This document shows, in pieces, positions 25,303 through 33,906 of a DNA stretch of 64,000 bases. The DNA is from Gammaproteobacteria bacterium Milos-ODIII6 (GTDB taxonomy: Bacteria > Pseudomonadota > Gammaproteobacteria > Chromatiales > Chromatiaceae). The first letter of the stretch is position 1, and each line of letters opens with the position of its first letter. The position numbers and the translations under genes are program-made. The notes beneath the pieces are model-generated. The model saw only the letters and a list, made by a program, of their open reading frames with translations, searched no databases and was not told the origin of the DNA. The DNA lies in the NCBI GenBank assembly GCA_029228645.1, contig JAPTHR010000014.1, forward strand, positions 2,668-66,667, in the 5' to 3' direction.

Positions 25303-26438
25303 TCGGAGTCTTCCTGGCGAGCCAGCGCGCCGTCCTCCACACCTTCGCGGTCGACCGAGGTGACCACCAACTCGCCTTCTTCGATCCCGTCCAGTATCTC
25401 GGTGTGGTCCCAGTTGGCGACCCCGGTGCGCACCTCGCGCAGGCTCAGGGTCTGTTCCTCTGGCTGCAGGACGTACACCCGGTCGCCCTCCAGCAAGGCC
25501 TCGCTGGGGATGCGCAGGGTGTCCCGGCGCACATCCAGGATGATCTCGACGTCGGCCGAGTAGCCGGCCACCAGGTCCCGGATGTCATCGGGGTCGAGAA
25601 ATTCGACCTCCACATCCACCGTGCGTGCCTGTTTCTCGACATCCAGCACATAATCCGCGACGCGTCGCACCTGGCCGGAGAAGCGGCGATCTCCAAAGGC
25701 ATCCAGGGTCACGCGTGCCGGCTGCGCGGGGCTTACCCCGGCGACGTCCACCTCGTCGATCGGGGCGTTGAGGTAGAAGCAGTGGCTGGCGATCAGATCG
25801 ACGGCCGGGGCTGTTGCCACGCCCACCGGAGAGGGGGTGACATACTCGGAGAGCTCGCCATTGATCTCGGCCACCACGCCGTCGAAAGGTGCGGTCAAAC
25901 GGGTCTTTTCCAGCATCGCCAGAGCCACCCCGATCTGCGCGCGGCTGACCGCGGCCTTGGCGCGCGCGCCGGTGCACGCGGCATTTGCCGATCGAGCCCC
26001 CGACACGGCCTGGTCGACCTGGTCCTCGGCCACCAGTTTGCGCGCCAGGAGCTTTTGCTGTCGGGCCGCCTCGCGCTGCGCCTGTTCGGCCTCGATACAG
26101 CGCGCCTCCGCGGTGGCTTCCGCGCTCGCCGCCTCCTGGCGCGCCAGTTCGAGCTGGGCCTGCAGGTCCTCGTTCCACAGTTCGAGCAGTAGCTGGCCGC
26201 GCTTGACCTTGTCGCCCTCTTTGATCGGCAGGAGCGCGATCTGACCGCCGGCACTCGGCGTGAGCCCGGCGCGTCGGCAGGCCTTGACGGTGCCGGCACG
26301 GGTATTCGCGACCGTCTTCTCGACGATTCCCTTTTGCACGGCGGCGACAGTCACGCTGACCGGTTGGGGTCGCGAGTTCCACCAGGCCCAGGTTCCGGCC
26401 AGCGCGATTACGAGGAGCAAGATAAGGATTCGTTTCAC
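25299..26438 (-). CDS. Periplasmic adaptor subunit (HlyD/MacA-like)
   Basis: About 379 residues from a GTG at 26438 ([20 protein letters not shown]), a start chosen because the hydrophobic anchor must be N-terminal; no good ribosome site was seen. After the anchor come a split lipoyl/barrel-sandwich domain, a long alpha-hairpin (about 90-170, Ala/Glu/Arg-rich coiled coil) and a beta-barrel domain ([25 protein letters not shown]). It would bridge the inner-membrane exporter to an outer-membrane channel. Four Cys in the mature part, two in the hairpin, are unusual for the family. First gene of the operon, divergent from argG. Confidence 0.88.
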   Translation of the reverse strand: MKRILILLLVIALAGTWAWWNSRPQPVSVTVAAVQKGIVEKTVANTRAGTVKACRRAGLTPSAGGQIALLPIKEGDKVKRGQLLLELWNEDLQAQLELARQEAASAEATAEARCIEAEQAQREAARQQKLLARKLVAEDQVDQAVSGARSANAACTGARAKAAVSRAQIGVALAMLEKTRLTAPFDGVVAEINGELSEYVTPSPVGVATAPAVDLIASHCFYLNAPIDEVDVAGVSPAQPARVTLDAFGDRRFSGQVRRVADYVLDVEKQARTVDVEVEFLDPDDIRDLVAGYSADVEIILDVRRDTLRIPSEALLEGDRVYVLQPEEQTLSLREVRTGVANWDHTEILDGIEEGELVVTSVDREGVEDGALARQEDSE

Positions 26439-26518
26439 GTCGTTGATGTGGTCGCTTGCGTGTACTTCGTAATCAGTATCGCAGGTTTGCCGGACGATGC
26501 AGGCTGGACTCGCTACGG

Positions 26519-26524
26519 TATAAT
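26519..26524 (+). promoter_or_regulatory. Candidate -10 element of argG
   Basis: An exact TATAAT 38 bases before the argG start, in an otherwise GC-rich region; no matching -35 hexamer was found. The same 120-base gap also serves the divergent exporter operon. Confidence 0.4.
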
Positions 26525-26561
26525 CCCTGTCCTTTCGCTTCAGTGGTTTCAGAGGGAAGAC

Positions 26562-27785
26562 ATGGCGCAATCGGAAGTAAAAAAAGTGGTTCTGGCCTAT
26601 TCAGGCGGGCTGGACACATCGATCATCCTCAAGTGGCTGCAGGATGTGTATCACTGTGAGGTGGTGACCTTTACTGCCGATATCGGTCAGGGCGAGGAGG
26701 TTGCGCCCGCGCGTGCCAAAGCCAAGGCCATGGGGATAAAGGAAATCTACGTCGAGGACCTGCGCGAGGAATTCGCGCGTGATTACGTTTTCCCGATGTT
26801 TCGCGCCAATGCGATCTACGAGGGCGAGTACCTGCTCGGTACCTCGATCGCACGCCCGCTGATAGCGAAACGCCTGGTGGAGATCGCGCGCGAGACCGGC
26901 GCGGACGCGATCTCGCACGGCGCCACCGGCAAGGGCAATGACCAGGTGCGCTTCGAACTCGGGGCCTATGCGCTCAATCCCGACATCAGGGTGATCGCCC
27001 CCTGGCGCGAATGGGACCTGCTCTCGCGCGAGAAGTTGATGAAATATGCCGAGGAGCATGGCATCGAAGTCGACTATGCCAAGCAGAGCGGCAAATCGCC
27101 GTACTCCATGGATGCCAACCTGCTGCACATCTCCTACGAAGGCGACATCCTGGAGGACCCCTGGAACGAGCCCGACGAGGACATGTGGCGCTGGACCGTG
27201 TCGCCGGAGGAGGCGCCGGACGAACCCACCTACATCGAACTGACCTTCGAGCGCGGCGATATCGTCGCGATCAACGGCCAGCGGATGAGTCCGGCCGGGG
27301 TGATGTCCTACCTCAACACCGTCGCTGGGGCGGACGGGGTGGGGCGCGACGACATCGTCGAGAACCGCTATGTCGGCATGAAGTCGCGTGGTTGCTACGA
27401 GACCCCGGCCGGGACCGTGATGCTGAAGGCGCATCGCGCCATGGAATCGCTGACCCTGGACCGTGAGGCGGCGCACCTCAAGGACGAACTCATGCCACGC
27501 TATGCCGAGATGGTTTATAACGGCTACTGGTGGAGCCCGGAGCGCGAGGCCCTGCAGGCCCTGATCGACAAGACCCAGGAAACGGTCAACGGCGATGTCC
27601 GGATCAAGCTGTACAAGGGCAATGTGATCGTGGTGGGGCGTCGTTCCGAGAGCGACAGCCTGTTCGACGAGTCGATCGCGACCTTCGAGGACGATCAGGG
27701 CGCCTATGACCAGAAAGACGCGGCCGGCTTCATTCGCCTGAATGCGCTGCGCCTGCGGGTCGGCGCTCGTCGCCGCGGCAGCTGA
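26562..27785 (+). CDS. argG: Argininosuccinate synthase
   Basis: 407 residues. The ATP-binding PP-loop AYSGGLDTS (about 13-21), [13 protein letters not shown], and substrate residues in [29 protein letters not shown] are all present. It condenses citrulline and aspartate with ATP in arginine synthesis. The ATG at 26562 ([16 protein letters not shown]) has GAGGGAAG just upstream; the longer open frame starting in the exporter leader is not family-like. It stands apart from other arg genes. Confidence 0.97.
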   Translation: MAQSEVKKVVLAYSGGLDTSIILKWLQDVYHCEVVTFTADIGQGEEVAPARAKAKAMGIKEIYVEDLREEFARDYVFPMFRANAIYEGEYLLGTSIARPLIAKRLVEIARETGADAISHGATGKGNDQVRFELGAYALNPDIRVIAPWREWDLLSREKLMKYAEEHGIEVDYAKQSGKSPYSMDANLLHISYEGDILEDPWNEPDEDMWRWTVSPEEAPDEPTYIELTFERGDIVAINGQRMSPAGVMSYLNTVAGADGVGRDDIVENRYVGMKSRGCYETPAGTVMLKAHRAMESLTLDREAAHLKDELMPRYAEMVYNGYWWSPEREALQALIDKTQETVNGDVRIKLYKGNVIVVGRRSESDSLFDESIATFEDDQGAYDQKDAAGFIRLNALRLRVGARRRGS

Positions 27786-27834
27786 AATTTTTACAGACCG
27801 GGTGTCAGCTCGGCGGATTGTTAGGAGGAGAGTG

Positions 27835-28788
27835 ATGAAGAGAATCTTGATTTTTGCCGGGCTGCTGTTCGCAGGCGTGGTGCTGGCGCTGCAGATCGGG
27901 CCCCCGATCAAGGGTGAATGGGCGCCTGAAAAAGTGGCGGACGGCGTTTACGTGATCCATGGGCCAACGGAACTGCCGACCCCGGAGAATCAGGGCTTCA
28001 TGAACAACCCCGCTTTCGTGGTCGGAGACTCCGGCGTGGTGGTGGTCGATCCCGGCAGCAGCCTGCAGGTTGGCGAGATGTTGCTGGCGCGCATCGCCAA
28101 GGTGACCGACAAGCCGGTCGTGGCGGTCTTCAACAGCCATATCCACGGTGACCACTGGCTGGGTAACCAGGCCATCAAGGCGCGTTACCCGGATGTGCCA
28201 ATCTACGGTCATGAGCGGGTCGGACCCAAGGTCATCGCTGGCGCCGGTGCGCAGTGGATCAACCTGATGCTCGACCTGACTCACAAGGCCACCGCCGGCA
28301 CCGAGGTCGTGGCGCCGGACCATCCCGTCAACGATGGTGATGTGATCAAGACGGCAGGCCTGACCTTCCGCATTTTCAACAACGACAAGGCGCATACCGA
28401 TACCGATATCATGGTCCTGGTGGAGGAGCGTGAGGTCATGTTCCTCGGGGACAACGCCGGTCACGGCCGGATCCTGCGCCTCGAGGGCGGCAGCTTCCGC
28501 GGCAACGTGCTGGCCCTCAACCGGGCCCTCGAGACGAACGCCAAGGTGTTCGTGCCCGGACACGGCCGCACCGCTGGCAGCGAGGCCGCCACCCGCTACC
28601 GCGATTACCTGCAGACGGTCTACCAGACGGTGGCGGACGGCTATTCCGACGGCCTTGCCGACTTCGAGATCCGTCCGACCCTGGTCGCGAAGCTGGACCG
28701 TTGGAAGGACTGGTCGGGCTTCGACATCGAGCTCGGGCCGCACATCAGCGCGGCCTTCCTCGAGGCCGAGGCAGCGGACTTCGAGTAG
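27835..28788 (+). CDS. MBL-fold metallo-hydrolase (quinoprotein-relay / SoxH-like)
   Basis: 317 residues. An N-terminal signal or anchor (MKRILIFAGLLFAGVVLALQ) is followed by a metallo-beta-lactamase fold. The zinc motif is HIHGDHWLG (HxHxDH, about 100-108), with further ligands in DKAHTDTD, FLGDNAGHGR and PGHGRT. The gene arrangement and length fit the periplasmic group near SoxH or quinoprotein relay hydrolases. The substrate is unknown. The ribosome site AGGAGGAG is strong. It follows argG by 49 bases and is closed by a terminator. Confidence 0.85.
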   Translation: MKRILIFAGLLFAGVVLALQIGPPIKGEWAPEKVADGVYVIHGPTELPTPENQGFMNNPAFVVGDSGVVVVDPGSSLQVGEMLLARIAKVTDKPVVAVFNSHIHGDHWLGNQAIKARYPDVPIYGHERVGPKVIAGAGAQWINLMLDLTHKATAGTEVVAPDHPVNDGDVIKTAGLTFRIFNNDKAHTDTDIMVLVEEREVMFLGDNAGHGRILRLEGGSFRGNVLALNRALETNAKVFVPGHGRTAGSEAATRYRDYLQTVYQTVADGYSDGLADFEIRPTLVAKLDRWKDWSGFDIELGPHISAAFLEAEAADFE

Positions 28789-28814
28789 CGGCCTGGCGAT
28801 CCATCTCCCGAATG

Positions 28815-28838
28815 AACCCCGCTCCGGCGGGGTTCTTT
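28815..28838 (+). terminator. Rho-independent terminator after the metallo-hydrolase
   Basis: AACCCCG and CGGGGTT form a 7-bp stem around CTCCGG, followed by CTTT. A short T tract makes it moderate in strength. Confidence 0.7.
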
Positions 28839-28886
28839 ATGCGAGCCCCTGGATGGGGTGGTACCTCCCGCGTGAAGGTGAATGAT

Positions 28887-29831
28887 ATGACGCGTCCGCT
28901 GATCGCACTGAGCAGCTGCCTGCATGGTGATCCGGTGCGTTACGATGGCGCCGACAAGCGCGATGCCTGGCTGCTCGAGGAGCTCGGCAGGTTCGTCGAT
29001 TATCGGCCCATCTGTCCCGAGGTCGGCATCGGGCTGGGCGTGCCACGCGCTCCGATCCGCCTGGTCGCGGAAAACGGCGGGACCCGCGTGCGCGGGGTCG
29101 CCGATCCGTCGCTCGACGTCACTGAGCAGCTGCGACGTTATGCCCTGGAAGTCCTTCCGCAGCTGGCGGAGGCCTGCGGCTATGTGTTCAAGGCGCGCTC
29201 ACCAAGCTGCGGTCTCTTCGGCGTGCCGCGTTACGACCGGGAGGGACGGCTAAGCGACACGAGCAGTGGCGCCTTTGCCGCGGTCATTGCGAGCCGCCTG
29301 CCAGTGCTGCCGCTGGAGGAGGAGGGCAGACTCGCCAATCCGGTGCTGCGCGAGCATTTCGTGGCGCGGGTGTTCGCCCTGCGGCGCTGGCGCGAGCTGC
29401 TAGCCGAAGGCCCGGACGCGGCGCGCCTGATCGCCTTTCACGCCCGTCACAAGTACCAGTTGATGGCGCACTCTCCGCTTGCCTGTAGCCGCCTGGGGCA
29501 GCTGCTGTCCGATCTGTCCGGGGACGACCTGGCACAGCGCCTGGCAGCCTACGGGCAGGACTTCCTGGCGACCCTGGCGCAGCCGGCCAGCCGCGCGGCC
29601 CAGGTGAACGTGCTGCAGCACCTGGCCGGCTATCTCAAACGGGTGCTGGAGCGGCCCGCGCGGGCCGAGCTTGCGCAGGCCATCGAGCGCTACCGCACGG
29701 GCGTGGATCCGCTGCTGGTTCCAATCCAGCTGTTGATGCATCATGTCGCGCAGCACGCCATTGAGGCGCTCGCCGAGCAGAGTTACCTCAATCCCTATCC
29801 AGCGGCGCTCGATCTGCGCCGGGGAATCTGA
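28887..29831 (+). CDS. DUF523 and DUF1722 (YbgA-like) protein
   Basis: 314 residues. The N-terminal DUF523 domain (about 1-150) has SSCLHGDPVRYDG and FKARSPSCGLFG. The C-terminal DUF1722 domain (about 185-305) includes FHARHKYQLMAHSP and VNVLQHLAGYLK. Fusions of these two domains are found widely in proteobacteria, often near photolyase or stress genes, with no settled function. The ATG at 28887 is chosen for GAAGGTGA upstream and for the domain boundary. It is 8 bases from the next gene. Confidence 0.88.
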   Translation: MTRPLIALSSCLHGDPVRYDGADKRDAWLLEELGRFVDYRPICPEVGIGLGVPRAPIRLVAENGGTRVRGVADPSLDVTEQLRRYALEVLPQLAEACGYVFKARSPSCGLFGVPRYDREGRLSDTSSGAFAAVIASRLPVLPLEEEGRLANPVLREHFVARVFALRRWRELLAEGPDAARLIAFHARHKYQLMAHSPLACSRLGQLLSDLSGDDLAQRLAAYGQDFLATLAQPASRAAQVNVLQHLAGYLKRVLERPARAELAQAIERYRTGVDPLLVPIQLLMHHVAQHAIEALAEQSYLNPYPAALDLRRGI

Positions 29832-29839
29832 ACACGCGC

Positions 29840-30628
29840 ATGCAGCAAGAGAGCAACGATTTCGCCAGCTTCGGCCTGATTGTCATCGGGGACGAGATTC
29901 TCGCGGCCCGGCGTCGCGACCGTCACTTCGAGGTGATCGGCGGGATGCTGCGGCAGCGGGGCTTCGGCCTTGCCTGGCTGCGTATCCTGCCGGACGATCC
30001 GGACTACCTCGCGCGCGAGCTGCGACGCACCATGGAAGAGGGCATCCCGGTGTTCAGTTGCGGCGGTATCGGCGCCACCCCGGACGACTATACGCGCGCC
30101 TGTGCGGCGCGCGCCGCAGCAGTGCCGCTGGCGCTTCATCCGGACGCCGTGGCGGAAATCGAGGCGCGCTTCGGCAAGGACGCCTACCCGAATCGTATCC
30201 ACATGGCCGAGCTGCCACAGGGCGCCGAGCTGATTCCCAACCCGGTCAACCGGGTGCCCGGCTTCAGTATCCGCAGGCACTATTTCCTGCCGGGTTTTCC
30301 GGACATGGCGCATCCCATGGTCGAATGGGTGCTGGATCAGCACTACGGCACGCATACGCCGCCGATTCAACGCTCGGTCTGGGTATTCGGAGTGAGCGAG
30401 AATGACCTGATGCCGTTGCTCCAGGGCCTGACTGAGCGCTTCCCGCAGCAGAAACTGTTCAGCCTGCCGCGGCTGGGGGAGCCACGCCGGGTGGAACTCG
30501 GTTACCGTGGCCCGGCGGCGGTCATCGAAGCCCCCTTCAACGCCCTGCTGCAGGGCCTGCGCGAGCGGGGCTACCGCTTAGAAGTCAGTGTGGACGAGGA
30601 TGACAGTGGCGGTGGGGGCGTGGCATAA
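29840..30628 (+). CDS. Molybdopterin-binding-like protein (CinA N-terminal family)
   Basis: 262 residues. The MoCF/CinA fold has FGLIVIGDEILAARRRDRHFEVI near the N-terminus and the GGIGATPDDYT loop (about 73-83). It is a stand-alone competence/damage-inducible CinA-like domain without the C-terminal deamidase. Relatives act on cofactors or nucleotides, but the substrate is not known. It ends in a Gly/Asp-rich tail. It follows the DUF523 gene by 8 bases and converges with the DUF971 gene. Confidence 0.85.
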   Translation: MQQESNDFASFGLIVIGDEILAARRRDRHFEVIGGMLRQRGFGLAWLRILPDDPDYLARELRRTMEEGIPVFSCGGIGATPDDYTRACAARAAAVPLALHPDAVAEIEARFGKDAYPNRIHMAELPQGAELIPNPVNRVPGFSIRRHYFLPGFPDMAHPMVEWVLDQHYGTHTPPIQRSVWVFGVSENDLMPLLQGLTERFPQQKLFSLPRLGEPRRVELGYRGPAAVIEAPFNALLQGLRERGYRLEVSVDEDDSGGGGVA

Positions 30629-30634
30629 CCCACG

Positions 30635-31039
30635 CTAAGAACTTTCGGGCGATGTGCCGGCGCCGCCAGCCAGATGGCGCGGTGGCTGACGCTGGTGCCC
30701 GGCCGCGTGCAGTCGTTCGAGGTAATCGGTCCAATAGAGGGCCTGCTTGCGCCCGAGGTCGTGCAGGTAGTCCCAGTCGAACAGTCCGGAGTCGTGGCCG
30801 TCATCGAACACGATCTTTATCGCGTACTGACCCACCGGAATGATGTCGTCGATATTGACGTCCTGTTTATCGACCTGCAGCTTGGCGTGCTGGCCCCAGT
30901 GCCCGCGCACTTCGGCCGATGGGGAGTACACGCGCAACAGTTCCACCGGATAGCGGAATCCGGTGCCGTCGTCGAACCGGATCTCGAGTTCGTGCGACTT
31001 GCGGTGCAGGGTGATGTCGGTGGCTCTGACTTGGCTCAT
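30635..31039 (-). CDS. DUF971 domain protein
   Basis: 134 residues. DUF971 (gamma-butyrobetaine hydroxylase N-terminal-like fold) covers about 1-105, with LHRKSHELEIRFDDG, LRVYSPSAEVRGH and DGHDSGLFDWDYLHDLG. In other proteins this fold accompanies iron-sulfur cluster carriers or hydroxylases; stand-alone copies are uncharacterised. The ATG at 31039 is preferred over one 12 codons earlier. The C-terminal tail (HQRQPPRHLAGGAGTSPESS) is probably disordered. Confidence 0.88.
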   Translation of the reverse strand: MSQVRATDITLHRKSHELEIRFDDGTGFRYPVELLRVYSPSAEVRGHWGQHAKLQVDKQDVNIDDIIPVGQYAIKIVFDDGHDSGLFDWDYLHDLGRKQALYWTDYLERLHAAGHQRQPPRHLAGGAGTSPESS

Positions 31040-31206
31040 CCCGCGGATTCTGGCGTGCTCTGCGCAACCTGCCAACCCTGTGCGTGTTGTTGGAACCCTC
31101 GCTGACGTTCATCAACGAAGCGGGCGCCCGTCGGGTATATCTTTTCGGTAGAATTCACGGCCCCGGTCGAATCGGCCGGGCGGTCCAATGTCAGTCAGGA
31201 GGTCCC

Positions 31207-31452
31207 ATGCTGGGCGAAAAACACGATCTGGTCCATGAACTGCCCGAGTATCGCGAGCAGATCCATCAACTCAAGACCCAGGACAATTACTTTGCCCGAC
31301 TGTACGACGAGTACCACGAGGTGGAGCACGAGGTGCGCCGTATCGAGGAAGGGGTCGAGGTGAGCTCGGACGAGTATCTCGAGGAGCGCAAGAAGGTCCG
31401 TCTCAAGCTGAAGGACGACCTGTTTGCGATGCTGCGCGCGGCTGAAGCCTGA
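31207..31452 (+). CDS. YdcH family protein (DUF465)
   Basis: 81 residues. A short helical-hairpin protein with HELPEYREQIHQLKTQDNYFARLYDEYHEVEHEVRRIEEG, typical of DUF465/YdcH, and a second helix rich in Lys/Leu. Function unknown. The ATG at 31207 has a near-perfect ribosome site AGGAGGT (31197-31203). Single gene between the DUF971 gene and the convergent minus-strand operon. Confidence 0.9.
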   Translation: MLGEKHDLVHELPEYREQIHQLKTQDNYFARLYDEYHEVEHEVRRIEEGVEVSSDEYLEERKKVRLKLKDDLFAMLRAAEA

Positions 31453-31471
31453 GGCGGCTCCCAGGAAACAA

Positions 31472-31915
31472 TCAGTAGATGAAGGGAATCAGGCGTTTGC
31501 AGCTGTCGCAATATTCCCTGTAGTCGCCGAAGCGGGCGTGCAGGTAGCGTTCCTCCTTGTGCATCTTGCCAAGCACCGCGATCAGCAGCAGACCCAGAGA
31601 GAGCTGATTCAGCAGGCCGCCATTGAACATGGCCACGCCGAACATGAACAGCAGTACCGCCAGGTACATCGGGTGGCGGACCCAGCGGTAGGGCCCGCTG
31701 GTCACCAGCCTGGCGCGCTCGAGCAGTTCCGGGTAGACACCGAAGTTGCCGAGGCGGTTGTGCAGCAGGGTGTACAGACCCACCCCGATGCCGGCCAGCG
31801 AGACACTAAGCCACCAGGTGGAACCCTGCTGCCCCGCGTAGGGCAACAGCCCCATCCCGATGGCGACGAATTGCAGGGCAACCAGGCTATGGCTGCTCGC
31901 TGGCGGTTTCATCAT
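31472..31915 (-). CDS. Membrane methyltransferase (isoprenylcysteine/PEMT-like)
   Basis: 147 residues. Four membrane segments and the C-terminal SAM-binding signature of the ICMT/PEMT family: GPYRWVRHPMY, followed by EERYLHARFGDYREYCDSCKRLIPFIY. It probably methylates a lipid or isoprenoid-type substrate at the inner membrane. The ATG at 31915 overlaps the hemH stop by 4 bases, so it is coupled to hemH as the last gene of the ppx operon. Confidence 0.85.
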   Translation of the reverse strand: MMKPPASSHSLVALQFVAIGMGLLPYAGQQGSTWWLSVSLAGIGVGLYTLLHNRLGNFGVYPELLERARLVTSGPYRWVRHPMYLAVLLFMFGVAMFNGGLLNQLSLGLLLIAVLGKMHKEERYLHARFGDYREYCDSCKRLIPFIY

Positions 31916-32985
31916 GAGTTGGCTCCCAGTTTGCGCGCGCGTTCCAGCACCGCCTGTGGATCCTCCTGGTTCGCCGTCCAGCCGCAGGTGTGGCGATCCA
32001 CGAGGTCGCACAACATCGTAATGTGCGATGCCTGGTCATTGAGACAGGGGATGTACTCGTAACGTTCGCCACTCGCCTGCAGAAACTCGTCGCGGTTTTC
32101 CATCGCGATCTCTTCCAGGGTTTCGAGACAGTCGGTCGAGAACCCGGGACAGATCACCTGGACCGAGCGGGTGCCATCGCTGGCGAGCTTGTGCAGGGTC
32201 TTGTCGGTATAGGGCTGCAGCCATTGCTTCGGCCCGAGCCGCGACTGGAAGCTCAGAGTCCAGCGGGAGGCGTCCAGTTCAAGGGCCTCTGCCAGCAGGC
32301 GTCCGGTCTTGTGGCACTCGCAGTGGTAAGGGTCCCCCTTGTCGAAGTACTCCTGCGGGATTCCGTGGAAAGACATCAACAGCTTATCCGCCTCGCCGTG
32401 CTGCTGGCGCCATTCGCGCACGCTCGCGGCCAGTGCCTCGATATAGGCCGGGTCATCGTGGTAGTGATTGATGAAGCGGGTCTCCGGGAGCCAACGCCAG
32501 CCGCGCAGGACCTGGGTCACCTCGTCGAAGATCGAGGCGGTGGTGGTGGCTGAATACTGCGGGTAGAGCGGCAGCACCAGCAGGCGGCGCGCACCGGCAT
32601 CGCGCAGCTGTTCCAGGCCGTGCCGGATCGAGGGCGTGCCGTAGCGCATTGCCAGGGCAACGCTCAAATCGTCCCCGTGGCGGTCCTGCAAGGCCTTGCG
32701 CAGCGCTTCCTCCTGCGCCCTGGAGATGGTCAGCAACGGGGATCCCTGCTCGGTCCAGACCTTCTGGTAGGCCTTGGCGGAGCGCCCGGGACGGGTATTG
32801 AGAATGACCATGTTCAGGACAAACCACCAGATGGGGCGGGGCACCTCCACCACGCGCGGGTCCCACAGGAACTCCTTGAGGTAACGGCGTACCGAGGCCC
32901 GGTCGGGCGCGTCCGGGGTGCCGAGATTGACCAGCAGGACACCAGTACGGTCGGCTTGGTCGTGGCGGAAGGGGGTCTGGCTCAT
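31912..32985 (-). CDS. hemH: Ferrochelatase
   Basis: 357 residues. It inserts Fe2+ into protoporphyrin IX in the last step of heme synthesis. LLVNLGTPDAP at the N-terminus, LPLYPQYSATTTAS, the metal-binding His in SFHGIPQEYFDKGDPYHCECHKT and the conserved Glu in PGFSTDCLETLEEI are all present. It lies 36 bases after the gene ending at 33022 and is coupled to the downstream methyltransferase. The heme product fits the cytochrome c encoded in this window. Confidence 0.97.
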   Translation of the reverse strand: MSQTPFRHDQADRTGVLLVNLGTPDAPDRASVRRYLKEFLWDPRVVEVPRPIWWFVLNMVILNTRPGRSAKAYQKVWTEQGSPLLTISRAQEEALRKALQDRHGDDLSVALAMRYGTPSIRHGLEQLRDAGARRLLVLPLYPQYSATTTASIFDEVTQVLRGWRWLPETRFINHYHDDPAYIEALAASVREWRQQHGEADKLLMSFHGIPQEYFDKGDPYHCECHKTGRLLAEALELDASRWTLSFQSRLGPKQWLQPYTDKTLHKLASDGTRSVQVICPGFSTDCLETLEEIAMENRDEFLQASGERYEYIPCLNDQASHITMLCDLVDRHTCGWTANQEDPQAVLERARKLGANS

Positions 32986-33021
32986 GATTCGACTCGGTCT
33001 GCTGTTGCACGAAGAAGGTCA

Positions 33022-33906
33022 TTATAAGGCGCGTCTGAGGCGTGCTTTCACACGTGCCTCCTGGATGATCTCGGGCTGCAGGATCTCGGGGTAAAGAAGA
33101 TAGCGGTCCGCCACCAGGCTCGCACGCCTCAATGCCTGCTGTTCGAGCTCGCGGCGCTTTGCCGGGGCGAGCGGCAACATCAGTAACAGCGGCGCCAACC
33201 ACTCGATGTAATCCTGCACCAGTTGCGTCAGCAGCGGGTCCGGCCAACGGGTCTCGATCCCGAGGGTAGGGAAGGGCATGCGCAAAGGTTCACCGTTGTC
33301 GAGACGTCGACTGCCGCCATCGTCGAGCCGCTCGACCCAAAGACCACTTGCGCAGTGCTGGCGAACCTCGTGTTCGAGGCGTTGCGCGTGCGCGCGCTCC
33401 GATGAGGCGTCCTGCGACGGGATGCCCGCCCTGCGCAGGCTCGGCGATTCGAACCCATCCCGGGCCGCCGGGGTCGCGCGCCAGGCCGTCTCCAGCGGAC
33501 CGCCGGTGTGCTTGGCCTCGAGCTCGCTTGCGATCAGCGCGATCGGGTTGGCGTGTTGGTCGCAACACCAGTACTCAAAGCGGTCCGCCAGCGCAAACGG
33601 CAGTTTCCCGATGTTGGCGGTGACGGCCTCGAGCAACTCGTCGCCGGCGCGCTGCATGCCCCCCAGGTCCATGAGCGGGTTGGCATTGACCCGGTGCAGG
33701 CCCTCGTCCCGCGACCACAGCGCCCAATTGAAGAACTGGCGCTGTGTCCCGCGGTCGGCGCTGCGCCAGGTGTGCTCCGGACGCTCCGCCATGACCTGCA
33801 GCTGCCACAGGCCGCCGTTTTCGCTGAAGGCGCGTGCCGCATTCGTTTCGACCACCTGGAGCACGCCCGCGAAGGGGTTGAGCTGGCGGATCGCATAGCG
33901 CTTCAC
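33022..33906 (-). CDS. Protein of unknown function in the ppx-hemH operon
   Basis: 294 residues, soluble, no signal peptide. The N-terminal part (MKRYAIRQLNPFAGVLQVVETNAARAFSENG) and several Trp-rich stretches (RQFFNWALWSRDEGLHRVNANPLMDLGG) look like a conserved protein, but I do not recognise the family. The ATG overlaps the stop of the FKBP-methyltransferase gene by 4 bases, so the two are translated together and probably work together. Confidence 0.7.
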   Translation of the reverse strand: MKRYAIRQLNPFAGVLQVVETNAARAFSENGGLWQLQVMAERPEHTWRSADRGTQRQFFNWALWSRDEGLHRVNANPLMDLGGMQRAGDELLEAVTANIGKLPFALADRFEYWCCDQHANPIALIASELEAKHTGGPLETAWRATPAARDGFESPSLRRAGIPSQDASSERAHAQRLEHEVRQHCASGLWVERLDDGGSRRLDNGEPLRMPFPTLGIETRWPDPLLTQLVQDYIEWLAPLLLMLPLAPAKRRELEQQALRRASLVADRYLLYPEILQPEIIQEARVKARLRRAL

